Assembly: GCA_023458315.1 (NCBI GenBank)
Contig: JAEXAH010000074.1
Span: forward strand, 1-27,095
Source of the DNA: Pseudomonadota bacterium
GTDB taxonomy: Bacteria > Pseudomonadota > Alphaproteobacteria > Rhodospirillales > Magnetospirillaceae
Reading direction: 5' to 3'
Length of the DNA: 27,095 nucleotides
Numbering within the stretch: position 1 is the stretch's first letter; every line of letters begins with the position of its first letter. Below, piece after piece: positions 1-7,666 of the stretch. A model generated the notes under the pieces. It searched no databases. It saw only the letters and a list, made by a program, of their open reading frames with translations, and was not told the DNA's origin. Made by a program: the position numbers and the translations under genes.

Positions 1-82
1 AGAGGCACAGAGAGATTGGAGCCGTGGTGAACGAATTACCTCAATTCTGGCGGGTATCTCTGTGCCTCTGTGTCTCTGTGGT
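1..82. repeat. Low-complexity CTCTGTG-type repeat with 13-bp inverted arms
   Basis: Bases 1-13 (agaggcacagaga) are the exact reverse complement of 57-69 (tctctgtgcctct). The right arm runs on into ctctgtgtctctgtggtgaa, so the CTCTGTG unit recurs. Sequences of the form ctctgtgcctctgtggtgaa are scattered in many unrelated bacterial genomes, with no known function. Bases 83-206 hold no gene that I can support; in that stretch I see only a short cgggc/gcccg hairpin near 147-160. Confidence 0.5.
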
Positions 83-222
83 GAATTCATTGTTCATCAC
101 GCGCTGCTAAGTTAGCGTATATGAGGCTGTGCCTCCGGGCGGGTTCGGGCGGCAGCCCGATCGCGGCACGGCGTTTTTCCGCCGCCTGTCCGCTCTGGCA
201 CCGGGCTTGACGCTGGCGGCAT

Positions 223-254
223 GAATTAGTTAGTTTGCACATACTTACTAATTC
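223..254. promoter_or_regulatory. Probable TetR-family operator overlapping the efflux operon promoter
   Basis: This is an AT-rich 32-bp inverted repeat in a GC-rich setting. The left half gaattagttagtttgc and the reverse complement of the right half, gaattagtaagtatgt, match at 13 of 16 positions. It ends 9 bp before the ATG of the membrane fusion protein. A possible -35 (ttgacg, 207-212) would place the -10 inside the repeat. The last gene of the operon encodes a TetR regulator, so autorepression through this site is the natural reading. The link to that particular regulator is inferred. Confidence 0.7.
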
Positions 255-263
255 GAGGCCAAA

Positions 264-1184
264 ATGCGTCGTCGCTCCGTCCTGTTCGCCGTGCCGCTGC
301 TGCTGGGGCTGGCCGCCCTGGCCGCCGTCCTGGCGCCGACCCGCCCCGTGGCCCAGCCCGCGCCGGTGCCGCGCGACGACGTCACAATCTATGGCCTGGG
401 CACAATCGAGGCCCGCATCCTGTCGCGCATCGGCTTCGACATCGCCGGGACGGTGGCGGAACTGCACGCCGATCACGGCGACCGGGTGACGCGCGGGCAG
501 GTGCTGGCCCGGCTGGACAGCCGCGAACAGGCCGCCCGGGTGGCCCAGGCCGAGGCCGGGGCGCGTCAGGCCCAGGCGGCGGTGGTTCAGGCCCAGGCCC
601 GGCTGGAACGGGCGCGGGCGCTGCAATCCCAGCGCCGCAACGTCAACCAGCGCCGCCAAAGTCTGGCGCGCAACGGCACCGTCTCGGTCGAGGCGGCCGA
701 GGACGCGCAATCCACCGCCGACGTGGCGGCGGCCGACGTGGCGGTGGCCGCCAGCGACCTGGAGGCGGCGCGCGGCGCCCTGGCCGCCGCCCAGGCGGCG
801 CTGCAACTGGCCAATGCCACCCTGGACAAGCACACCCTGACCGCGCCCTATGACGGCGTGGTGGTGGAACGCGCCCGCGAAGTGGGCACCGCCCTGCCGG
901 GCGGCACGCCGCTGTTCACCGTGGCCGCGCCGGAAACCGTGTGGGTTCAGGCGTTCGTGGACGAATCGCGGGCCGGGCCGCTGCGTCTGGGGCAACCGGC
1001 CGACATCGTCCTGCGCTCGTTGCCCGGACAGCGTTTCCCCGGCCGCGTCGCCCGCATCAACATCGAAAGCGACCGCGTGTCCGAGGAACGCCGGGTCGGA
1101 ATCGCCTTCGATGCCCCGCCCGCCGACCTGCATCTGGGCGAACAGGCCGAGGCGTTCATCCGCACCGCCGGGGACGCGCCGTGA
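264..1184 (+). CDS. Periplasmic membrane fusion protein (HlyD/RND-MFP family) of an ABC efflux system
   Basis: A 306-aa adaptor predicted to link an inner-membrane ABC pump to an outer-membrane channel. Residues 5-25 form an N-terminal membrane anchor or signal. The two halves of a biotinyl-lipoyl domain lie at about 56-85 (FDIAGTVAELHADHGDRV) and 191-222 (TLTAPYDGVVVERAREVGTA). Between them, about 87-190, is a long Ala/Gln/Arg-rich helical hairpin, and a beta-barrel region follows. The ATG at 264 has GAGG at 255-258. The TGA overlaps the GTG of the permease (GTGA), so the two are translationally coupled. No TolC-like gene is present in the window, so the outer-membrane partner must be encoded elsewhere. 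The family call is firm; the substrate is unknown. Confidence 0.88.
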   Translation: MRRRSVLFAVPLLLGLAALAAVLAPTRPVAQPAPVPRDDVTIYGLGTIEARILSRIGFDIAGTVAELHADHGDRVTRGQVLARLDSREQAARVAQAEAGARQAQAAVVQAQARLERARALQSQRRNVNQRRQSLARNGTVSVEAAEDAQSTADVAAADVAVAASDLEAARGALAAAQAALQLANATLDKHTLTAPYDGVVVERAREVGTALPGGTPLFTVAAPETVWVQAFVDESRAGPLRLGQPADIVLRSLPGQRFPGRVARINIESDRVSEERRVGIAFDAPPADLHLGEQAEAFIRTAGDAP

Positions 1185-2311
1185 ACCTGGCGCTGCGCGA
1201 CATCCGGCACCGCGCCGGACGCTTCGCCCTGACGGCGGTGGGGGTGTCGCTGCTGCTGGGGGTGGTGCTGTCCATGATCGGCATCTATCGCGGTCTGGTG
1301 GACGACGCCCTGGCGCTGGTGCGGGCCCCGGCCGCCGATCTGTGGGTGGTCGAGGGCGGCACGCGCGGCCCGTTCGCCGAATCGTCGCGCATTCCCCGCG
1401 ACGCCCGCGACAGCGTCGCCCGCATGCATGGCGTCGCCGAGGCGGGAACCGTGACCTATCAGTCGGTCCAGGTGGAATTCGCGGAAAAGCCGCTGCGCCT
1501 GTTCGTGGTCGGCCACGAACCGGGGCGGCCGGGCGGCCCCGCCCGGCTGGCGGCGGGCCGCGCCATCGAACGCAGCCATTTCGAGATGGTGGCCGACCGC
1601 CGTTCGGGCCTGCCGCTGGGCGGCCGCCTGCGCCTGGGCACCGACACCTTCACCGTGGTCGGCCACACCGTCGGGCAGGTGGATTCCGGCGGCAACCCGG
1701 TGGTCTACATCAGCCTGAAGGACGCCCAGAAACTGCAATTCACCCTGGAGGGCGCGGCGGCGCGCAATCAGGCGGCACGGGGCGAAAGCGCCAACCGCCA
1801 GCAGGTCAACGCCGTGGTGGCGCGGGTGGCCCCCGGCACCGACCCCGCCGCCGTGGCCCGCTCCATCAGCCGCTGGAAGCATCTGACGGCCCTGGAGCAA
1901 GAGGCGCAGGAAGGCTTGCTGCTGACCTCGGTGGTGGAAAAGGCCCGCCGCCAGATCGGCCTGTTCACCGCCGTCTTGCTGGCGGTGTCGGCGGTGGTGA
2001 TCGCGCTGATCATCTATACCATGACCATGGACAAAACCCGCGAGATCGCCACCCTCAAGCTGATCGGCGCCCCCGACCGGGCCATCATCGGCCTGATCAT
2101 GCAGCAGGCGCTGGCCCTGGGCGGCATCGCCTTCGTGCTGGGCAGCACGCTGATCATGGTGGCGGCGCCGCATTTCCCCCGCCGGGTGCTGATCGAGACG
2201 CCCGACGTGGCGCGGCTGGGGGCGGTGGTGCTGGTGATCTGCGTCGCCGCCAGCCTGTTCGGGGTGCGCGCCGCCCTGCGGGTCGATCCCGCCCGCGCGC
2301 TGGGGGGCTGA
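1181..2311 (+). CDS. ABC transporter permease, FtsX/MacB (DevC-like) family
   Basis: A 376-aa inner-membrane permease starting at GTG 1181, inside the stop of the preceding gene. The order is typical of MacB/DevC permeases: one N-terminal helix (about 17-39, LTAVGVSLLLGVVLSMIGIY), a large periplasmic MacB-type domain (about 40-250), and three C-terminal helices (about 270-290, 306-335 and 346-368). The cytoplasmic sequence DKTREIATLKLIGA after the second helix is the coupling segment seen in FtsX-domain proteins. An upstream in-frame extension to 941 is an artefact of overlap with the adaptor gene. The partner ATPase is encoded 3 bp downstream. Such pumps act mechanically on periplasmic or membrane substrates; which one cannot be told here. 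Confidence 0.87.
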   Translation: MNLALRDIRHRAGRFALTAVGVSLLLGVVLSMIGIYRGLVDDALALVRAPAADLWVVEGGTRGPFAESSRIPRDARDSVARMHGVAEAGTVTYQSVQVEFAEKPLRLFVVGHEPGRPGGPARLAAGRAIERSHFEMVADRRSGLPLGGRLRLGTDTFTVVGHTVGQVDSGGNPVVYISLKDAQKLQFTLEGAAARNQAARGESANRQQVNAVVARVAPGTDPAAVARSISRWKHLTALEQEAQEGLLLTSVVEKARRQIGLFTAVLLAVSAVVIALIIYTMTMDKTREIATLKLIGAPDRAIIGLIMQQALALGGIAFVLGSTLIMVAAPHFPRRVLIETPDVARLGAVVLVICVAASLFGVRAALRVDPARALGG

Positions 2312-2314
2312 GGC

Positions 2315-3013
2315 ATGGCCGACACCCTGATCCGCCTGCGCGGCATCGCCAAGCATTACGGCGACGGCGCCACCCGTGTCGATGCCCTGCGCCCGCTGGA
2401 CCTGGACTTCCACGCGGGCAGCGTCGCCGGTCTGCTGGGGCCGTCCGGCTCGGGCAAGAGCACCTTGCTCAACCTGATCGGCGCCATCGTCGATCCCAGC
2501 GCCGGGCACATGGAACTGGACGGCGAAACGGTGTTCGACGGCCGCTGGCGCCGCACCGACCTGCGCCGCCTGCGGCTGGAAAAGATCGGCTTCATCTTTC
2601 AGTTCCACAACCTGATCCCGTTCCTCAGCGTGGTCGAGAACGTCCAGGTGGTGCTGACCCTGGCCGGAGCGGACCGCGCCGCCGCCCGCCGCCGCGCCCT
2701 GGACTTGCTGGATTACCTGCAAGTGGGCGACCGCGCCCTGGCGCGGCCATCGCAATTGTCGGGCGGCCCGGCCCAGCGCGTCGCCATCGCCCGCGCCCTG
2801 GCCAACCGGCCGCGGATCATCCTGGCCGACGAGCCCACCGCCGCCCTGGATTCCGAGCGCGCGTCCATCGTCATGACTCTGTTGCGCAAGGTGGCCGAGG
2901 AACAGCGGGCGGCGGTGATCGTCGTCACCCACGACGAGAAGATCATGGGCAAGCTGGACGTCATCCACCGCCTGCGCGACGGCGCCCTGGCCCCCCACGA
3001 GCCCGCCCCATGA
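2315..3013 (+). CDS. ABC transporter ATP-binding protein (MacB/LolD/DevA-like)
   Basis: A 232-aa nucleotide-binding subunit for the adjoining permease. All motifs are visible: Walker A GPSGSGKST (42-50), Q-loop Gln96, signature LSGGPAQR (148-155), Walker B IILADEP (168-174), D-loop ALD and H-loop His206 (VVTHD). The signature reads LSGGP rather than the usual LSGGQ; the change does not touch the Ser/Gly residues that contact ATP. The ATG at 2315 follows the permease stop by 3 bp, and its TGA overlaps the ATG of the TetR gene (ATGA). The operon order adaptor-permease-ATPase-regulator supports one efflux unit under its own repressor. Confidence 0.92.
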   Translation: MADTLIRLRGIAKHYGDGATRVDALRPLDLDFHAGSVAGLLGPSGSGKSTLLNLIGAIVDPSAGHMELDGETVFDGRWRRTDLRRLRLEKIGFIFQFHNLIPFLSVVENVQVVLTLAGADRAAARRRALDLLDYLQVGDRALARPSQLSGGPAQRVAIARALANRPRIILADEPTAALDSERASIVMTLLRKVAEEQRAAVIVVTHDEKIMGKLDVIHRLRDGALAPHEPAP

Positions 3014-3603
3014 CCCGACAACGCAAAAGCGCCGCCGAACGCCGGGCCGAGATCGTCGCCACCGCCCTGGCGCTGGCCGCCGAGATCGGCCTGGGCGACA
3101 CCACCGCCGACGCCATCGCCCGCCGCATCGGCGTGACCCAGCCCGCCATCTTCCGCCACTTCCCGCGCAAGGACGACATGTGGCAGGCGGTGGTCGGATG
3201 GCTGGAGGAAAACCTGGTGCGGATCTGGGACGACGCCCTGGCCCGCGCCCCGTCCGACCGCAAGGTCGAAGCGGTGGTCGCCGCCCATCTGGATTTCGTG
3301 ACGCGCTTTCCCGCCATGCCGCTGGTGCTGCTGTCGCCGGAATTGCGCCGAAGCTGCGCCGCCATCGACCACGGCAGCCGTCGGCTGGTCGGCCGCTTTC
3401 ACGCCACCCTGGCGCGGGCGGTGGAAGACGGCCGCGCCATCGGCCTGTTCGCCGCCGCCGTGTCGGCGGCCGACGCCGCGCACATGCTGCTGGCGGTGGT
3501 TCAGGGCACGGCGTTGCGCTGGGCGGCGGGCGGGCGGCCGTTCGATCTGACGGAGGAAGGCGTGCGCATGACGCGCATGGCGGTGAACGGCCTGCGCCGC
3601 TGA
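3010..3603 (+). CDS. TetR/AcrR-family transcriptional regulator
   Basis: A 197-aa regulator. Residues 8-58 form a TetR DNA-binding domain: RRAEIVATALALAAEIGLGD leads into the helix-turn-helix TTADAIARRIGVTQPAIFRH (31-50) and then FPRKDDMW. The C-terminal 130 residues are the all-helical ligand and dimer domain, with little family-specific sequence. The ATG at 3010 overlaps the ATPase stop. As the last gene of the efflux operon it most likely represses transcription from the 32-bp inverted repeat at 223-254 and is released by a pump substrate. That ligand is unknown. Its TGA directly abuts the stop of the convergent small membrane gene. Confidence 0.9.
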   Translation: MTRQRKSAAERRAEIVATALALAAEIGLGDTTADAIARRIGVTQPAIFRHFPRKDDMWQAVVGWLEENLVRIWDDALARAPSDRKVEAVVAAHLDFVTRFPAMPLVLLSPELRRSCAAIDHGSRRLVGRFHATLARAVEDGRAIGLFAAAVSAADAAHMLLAVVQGTALRWAAGGRPFDLTEEGVRMTRMAVNGLRR

Positions 3604-3834
3604 TCAGCCGTTATCGCGCAGCCAGCGGCCGAACCACACCAGGCCCCAGCCCAAGGCGGCCAGGGGCGTGCCCAGGAACAGGCCGCCGACCACCAGGGAT
3701 TGCGGCGGCAACGAATTGCTGAGCGGGGCCATGACGCCCAGCCATTGCAGGGTGCCGACGACCACGGCAGCGCCTGCGGCCAGAAGCGAGGCGGCCATGA
3801 TCAGCACGCCCAGGGGAACGAAAAGTCTGCTCAT
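3604..3834 (-). CDS. Small two-helix membrane protein of unknown function
   Basis: A 76-aa protein starting MSRLFVPLGVLIMAASLLAA. It has two hydrophobic segments (about 4-30 and 46-70) joined by a short polar loop (APLSNSLPPQS). I recognise no family. The start at 3834 was chosen because the frame upstream is Arg/Gly-rich and looks non-coding; the Shine-Dalgarno is weak. The stop codon abuts the TetR stop with no gap. The gene is divergent from the MFS gene, 71 bp away, so the two may share a control region. The hydrophobicity pattern and clean length support a real gene, but conservation is untested. Confidence 0.55.
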   Translation of the reverse strand: MSRLFVPLGVLIMAASLLAAGAAVVVGTLQWLGVMAPLSNSLPPQSLVVGGLFLGTPLAALGWGLVWFGRWLRDNG

Positions 3835-3868
3835 GCGTCCACGCTGCCCGGCCCTGCGCCCGCGTGCC

Positions 3869-3898
3869 TTGTCTTCGATCAAGCGGCGGCCGTAATGT
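3869..3898 (+). promoter_or_regulatory. Possible promoter giving a leaderless MFS transcript
   Basis: A -35 like ttgtct (3869-3874, 4 of 6 matches), an 18-bp spacer and a -10 like taatgt (3893-3898, 3 of 6 matches) would put transcription start at or within a base or two of the ATG at 3906. There is no Shine-Dalgarno before that ATG, which fits a leaderless message. The match is modest. Confidence 0.3.
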
Positions 3899-3905
3899 CG
3901 CCGCC

Positions 3906-5120
3906 ATGACCACGCCCAACGCCCGCGCCGTGCTTGCCCTCGGCGATTTCCGCTCGTTCCTGGCCACCCGCTTCCTGGCCACCCTGGCACTGCAAATGGT
4001 CGGCGTCGCGGTGGGCTGGCAGGTCTATGACCTGACCGGCGACCCGCTGCATCTGGGCATGGTCGGGCTGGTGCAGTTCCTGCCCGCGTTGTTCAGCGCC
4101 CTGCCCGCCGGACATGTGGCCGACCGCTTCGACCGCCGCCGGGTGCTGCTGGTCTGCCTGCTGATGGAGGTGGCGTGCCTGTCGGCGCTGCTGGTGCTGT
4201 CGCTGGCCCCGGCGCCGTCGCTGGCGGCATTGCTGTCGGTGCTGGCGGTGATGGGCGCCACCCGCGCCTTCATGCAGCCCGCCAGCCAGTCGCTGGTGCC
4301 CCATCTGGTCCCGGCCGAGATGTTCCCGCGCGCCGTCGCCTGGGTGTCCAGCGCCTTCCAGACGGCGGTGATCGCCGGTCCGGCCCTGGGCGGCGTGCTG
4401 TACGCCTTCGGCGTCACCACCGTCTACGCCGTCGCCGCCATCATGATGACCGGCGCCGCCATCGCCACCGCGCGGCTGAAAACCAAGCTGGTGGTGCATG
4501 CCGCCGTCGAGACCGGGCTGGTCGGGCTGTTGGCGGGCGTGCGCTATGTGTGGACGCGCAAGGACATCCTGGGCGCGGTGTCGCTGGACCTGTTCGCGGT
4601 GCTGCTGGGCGGCGCCACCGCGCTGTTGCCCATCTTCGCCCGCGACATCCTGCATGTGGGGCCGGTCGGGCTGGGCCTGTTGCGCAGCGCGCCCGCCGCC
4701 GGTGCCGCGCTGATGGCGCTGTGGCTGGCCCACCACCCGCTGGAGCGCGCCGCCGGACACAAGATGTTCCTGGCGGTGGCGGTGTTCGGACTGGCCACCA
4801 TCGCCTTCGGCCTGTCGTCCAGTTTCTGGCTGTCGCTGGCGGCGCTGGCCGTGCTGGGCGGCGCCGACATGGTCAGCGTGGTGGTGCGCCAGACATTGGT
4901 GCAGGCCCGCACCCCCGACGACATGCGCGGCCGGGTGTCGGCGGTGAACTTCGTGTTCATCGGCGCCAGCAACGAATTGGGCGAATTCGAATCCGGCGTC
5001 ACCGCCGCCCTGTTCGGCACCGTCCCGGCGGTGATCGTCGGCGGCGTCGGCACCTTGGCGGTGGCGGCGCTATGGGCGTGGAAATTCCCCGCCTTGCGCA
5101 AGGTGGACCGGCTTACTTAG
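3906..5120 (+). CDS. MFS transporter, MFS_3 (EntS-like exporter) type
   Basis: A 404-aa major facilitator with about 10-12 hydrophobic helices. The loop after helix 2 carries a typical MFS motif A variant (AGHVADRFDRRRVLL, about 67-81). The second half carries RTPDDMRGRVSAVNFVFIGA, characteristic of the MFS_3 group that includes enterobactin exporter EntS. The sequence NELGEFESG near the C-terminus is also common in that group. The ATG at 3906 was picked because the protein then begins a short cytoplasmic segment before helix 1. The 3' end overlaps the convergent cupin gene by 8 bp. The substrate cannot be deduced; no siderophore genes lie nearby. Confidence 0.85.
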   Translation: MTTPNARAVLALGDFRSFLATRFLATLALQMVGVAVGWQVYDLTGDPLHLGMVGLVQFLPALFSALPAGHVADRFDRRRVLLVCLLMEVACLSALLVLSLAPAPSLAALLSVLAVMGATRAFMQPASQSLVPHLVPAEMFPRAVAWVSSAFQTAVIAGPALGGVLYAFGVTTVYAVAAIMMTGAAIATARLKTKLVVHAAVETGLVGLLAGVRYVWTRKDILGAVSLDLFAVLLGGATALLPIFARDILHVGPVGLGLLRSAPAAGAALMALWLAHHPLERAAGHKMFLAVAVFGLATIAFGLSSSFWLSLAALAVLGGADMVSVVVRQTLVQARTPDDMRGRVSAVNFVFIGASNELGEFESGVTAALFGTVPAVIVGGVGTLAVAALWAWKFPALRKVDRLT

Positions 5121-5529
5121 CATCCACCACCACGTTGGCGGTGCCTTCGGCGCCCATGGACACCGCCAGGATGCGCACCGGCACCGTGCCGGTATTGGTG
5201 CCCTTGTGCGTCACCGCCATGGCCTCCATGAACGCCTGCCCGGCGCGATAGACCTGGATTCCGGCGGCGCCGTAATCGACGCTGACCTCGCCGTCCAGGA
5301 TATAGGCGAACATGGGCGCCGGATGGTGGTGCAGCACCGTTTCCGCCCCCGGCGCGATGGTGACGACGATGGCGCTGACCTTGGCCGGGCCGCTGGCGGG
5401 ATAGACCACCGTCTCGCCGGTCACGGTGGTTCCGGTTTCCAGCAGCTTGACCGCCGGATAAGCCTCGCCCGCCAAGGCGGCGGCGGGCAGCATCAGGGCC
5501 AGCACGGCCCCCGCGAACAGACGCATCAT
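5113..5529 (-). CDS. Secreted or periplasmic cupin-domain protein
   Basis: A protein of about 138 aa with an N-terminal signal sequence (MRLFAGAVLALMLPAAALAG, cleavage likely after ALA) followed by a single cupin fold. Cupin motif 1 is visible as TVLHHHPAPMFAYILDGEVS, with a His cluster for metal binding but no clear conserved Glu. Motif 2 is around EAMAVTHKGTNTGTVP. The 5' end has four in-frame ATGs in a row (5535, 5532, 5529, 5526), the first overlapping the Enzyme I stop. The Shine-Dalgarno ggggaggg touches the first ATG, so the third or fourth has better spacing; I used 5529. It is the last gene of the PTS operon and convergent with the MFS gene. Function unknown. Confidence 0.78.
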   Translation of the reverse strand: MMRLFAGAVLALMLPAAALAGEAYPAVKLLETGTTVTGETVVYPASGPAKVSAIVVTIAPGAETVLHHHPAPMFAYILDGEVSVDYGAAGIQVYRAGQAFMEAMAVTHKGTNTGTVPVRILAVSMGAEGTANVVVDAK

Positions 5530-5531
5530 CA

Positions 5532-7328
5532 TCATCCCTCCCCTGCGTTGAATCCATCCAGCAATTGCGCGATGCGGGCACTGTCGCTCTGGTCCATGAT
5601 CACCCGTGCCCGGCGGGTGGCGGCCATCAGGTCCAGGGCGCGGACCCGTTGCTTGACCACCGGAATGTTGGTGGCCGACATGGACAGGTCGCGGATGCCC
5701 AGGCCCAGCAACAGGGCGGTGAAGCGGGGGTCGCCCGCCACCTCGCCGCAGACGCAGATGGGAATGCGGGCGCGCAGCGCCGCCTCGGCCGAGAACTGGA
5801 TCAGCCGCAGCACCGCCGGGTGCAGCGGGTTGTAAAGATGGGCGACGCTTTCGTCGGTGCGGTCGATGGCCAGGGTGTACTGGGTCAGGTCGTTGGTGCC
5901 GATGGCGAAGAAATCGGCGTGCCACGCCAGGGAATCGGCGGCCAGGGCGGCGCCCGGCACCTCGATCATCACCCCCAGCGGCGGCAGCGGCTCGGCCATG
6001 GGCACCTTGTCGCGGCGCAGGCGGCGCACCACCCGGTCCAGGATTTCGCGCACCGCCCGCAATTCCTCGACGGTCGTGACCATGGGGATCAGGATGCGCA
6101 CCGGCCCGAAGGCCGAGGCGCGCAGGCAGGCCGCCAGTTGCGCCTCGATCAGATCGGGCTGGGCCAGCGACAGCCGCACCGCCCGCAGCCCCAGCGCCGG
6201 ATTGGCGCCCGATTGGATACCCAGGCCGCGCGCCAGCTTGTCGCCGCCCACGTCCAGGGTGCGGATGGTGACGGGGCGCCCGGCCATGCGCGTCACCAGA
6301 TCCTTGAACACCTGCGCCTGCTCGTCCTCGCCGGGCAGGTCGTCGCGGTTCATGTACAGGAATTCCGAGCGCAGCAGGCCGATGCCCTCGGCCCCGGCCG
6401 CCAGCACCGATTCCACCTCGCCGGGCAGTTCGATATTGGCCTGAAGGGCGATGCGGGCGCCGTCGGTGGTGAGGCCGGGCAGGTCGCGCAGCCGCGCCAG
6501 GGCGCGGCGGCCGCGCAGGAAGGCGGCGCGCTGGCGGCGGTATTCCGCCAGCCGCGCCGGGCTGGGGTTGATCACCACCCGCCCGGCGCGGCCGTCGATC
6601 ACCGCCACGTCGCCCGAGCGCACGCATTTCATCAGCCCGGCCACGCCCAGCACGGCGGGCAGCCCCAGCGAGCGGGCCATGATGGCGGTATGGCTTTCGG
6701 CGCCGCCCAGCACGGTGGCGATGCCCGCCACCTGACGCGGGTCCAGCAGGGCGGTGTCGGCCGGGGTCAGTTCCTCGGCCAGAATGATGGCGTTGCGCGG
6801 CAACACCTGGAACGGGCGATAGCTGGCGCCGGTCAGATTGCGGATCAGGCGGCGCCCCAGGTCGCGGATGTCGGCGACGCGGGCCGACAGGTAGGAATCC
6901 TGCATGGCCTCGAAGCCGCGGGCGATGACGTCGATCTCGCGCTGGACGGCGGCCTCGGCGTTGATGCGGTCCTTTTCGATGCGGTCGCGCACGCCGCGGA
7001 TCAGCCGCGAGCCGCGCAGCATCTGCTGATAGGCGTCCAGCAGATAGCCCAGTTCCTCGGCCGCCGCGCCCTCCAGCCCCTCGGCCCGGGTTTGCAGTTC
7101 GGCCACCTGCCGCCCGGCGCGCTCGGCCGCTTCGGTGAAGCGCAGCAGCTCGGCCTCGACCCGGGCGGCGGGCAGGCGGATTTCCGCCACCGTCACCGTT
7201 TCCGAATCATGGCGATGGACGATTCCGATGGCGATGCCCCGGCTTACGGCGGCGCCATCGAACACCAGTTCGGCGCCGGGACGGCATTCGGGAGCGGCGG
7301 GGGGTGCGGTGTTTTTCGCGGGGCTCAT
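5532..7328 (-). CDS. ptsP: PTS Enzyme I (phosphoenolpyruvate-protein phosphotransferase)
   Basis: 598 aa. Takes phosphate from PEP and passes it to HPr. The phosphohistidine motif is GGAESHTAIMAR, with His213 as the phosphorylated residue; E. coli EI has GGRTSH. The PEP-binding barrel shows RTLDVGGDK (356-364), IEVPGA (455-460), IGTNDLTQYTLAIDR (476-490) and the catalytic Cys527 in CVCGEVAGD. There is no N-terminal GAF domain, so by architecture it resembles PtsI, although it sits in a regulatory PTS cluster. The ATG at 7328 has ggaaggag upstream. It follows HPr by 51 bp, and its TGA overlaps the first ATG of the cupin. No sugar-specific EIIB/EIIC is in view, so a regulatory role is likely. 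Confidence 0.93.
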   Translation of the reverse strand: MSPAKNTAPPAAPECRPGAELVFDGAAVSRGIAIGIVHRHDSETVTVAEIRLPAARVEAELLRFTEAAERAGRQVAELQTRAEGLEGAAAEELGYLLDAYQQMLRGSRLIRGVRDRIEKDRINAEAAVQREIDVIARGFEAMQDSYLSARVADIRDLGRRLIRNLTGASYRPFQVLPRNAIILAEELTPADTALLDPRQVAGIATVLGGAESHTAIMARSLGLPAVLGVAGLMKCVRSGDVAVIDGRAGRVVINPSPARLAEYRRQRAAFLRGRRALARLRDLPGLTTDGARIALQANIELPGEVESVLAAGAEGIGLLRSEFLYMNRDDLPGEDEQAQVFKDLVTRMAGRPVTIRTLDVGGDKLARGLGIQSGANPALGLRAVRLSLAQPDLIEAQLAACLRASAFGPVRILIPMVTTVEELRAVREILDRVVRRLRRDKVPMAEPLPPLGVMIEVPGAALAADSLAWHADFFAIGTNDLTQYTLAIDRTDESVAHLYNPLHPAVLRLIQFSAEAALRARIPICVCGEVAGDPRFTALLLGLGIRDLSMSATNIPVVKQRVRALDLMAATRRARVIMDQSDSARIAQLLDGFNAGEG

Positions 7329-7379
7329 CCCTCTCCTTCCCGAACGTGTCCGTCCCTGTGGTCTTGTTTACGCGGGAAG

Positions 7380-7658
7380 TTAATCTTCCTCGTCGAATTT
7401 CTGGGCGATCAGCCCGCACAGCGCATCCAGCGCCGCCCCGGCCTGGGCGCCGTCGGCGCGCAGTTCGACGCAGCAGCCGGGGGCGGCGGCCAGCATCATC
7501 AGGCCCATGATGGACAGGCCCGACACCTCGGTGCCGCGATGGGAAACGTGAACCTGGGCGTCGAACGTGGCCGCCAGCTTGACGAACTTGGCGGCGGCGC
7601 GGGCATGCAGGCCGCGCCGGTTGCAGATAGTGGCAGAGCGCTTCAGCCCTTCGGTCAT
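7380..7658 (-). CDS. ptsH: HPr phosphocarrier protein
   Basis: A 92-aa phosphocarrier. The active-site His is His18 in NRRGLHARAAAKFV, phosphorylated by Enzyme I. The regulatory serine is Ser49 in GLSIMGLMML, equivalent to Ser46 of Gram-positive HPr. Having both, with an HPr kinase gene in the same operon, predicts dual control by PEP-dependent His phosphorylation and ATP-dependent Ser phosphorylation. The C-terminus (QKFDEED) is acidic. The gene starts 8 bp after the EIIA stop and precedes Enzyme I, completing a linear EI-HPr-EIIA relay. Family length is normal. Confidence 0.94.
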   Translation of the reverse strand: MTEGLKRSATICNRRGLHARAAAKFVKLAATFDAQVHVSHRGTEVSGLSIMGLMMLAAAPGCCVELRADGAQAGAALDALCGLIAQKFDEED

Positions 7659-7666
7659 TTCCAGTC

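Noticed and set aside
87..1133. Long - strand ORF of 348 codons opposite the membrane fusion protein gene
   Set aside because: It is His/Gly/Arg/Gln-rich, a typical antisense shadow in GC-rich DNA, and the + strand has a clear HlyD-family protein.
850..3603. 917-codon + strand ORF reading across the permease and ATPase genes
   Set aside because: Only its last 197 codons (TetR) look like protein; the rest is Pro/Arg/Gly-rich shadow of the permease and ATPase.
5532..7328. Enzyme I thought defective because the phosphohistidine motif reads GGAESH rather than GGRTSH
   Set aside because: His213, the PEP-site Arg356 and the catalytic Cys527 are all present; the change is outside the essential residues.
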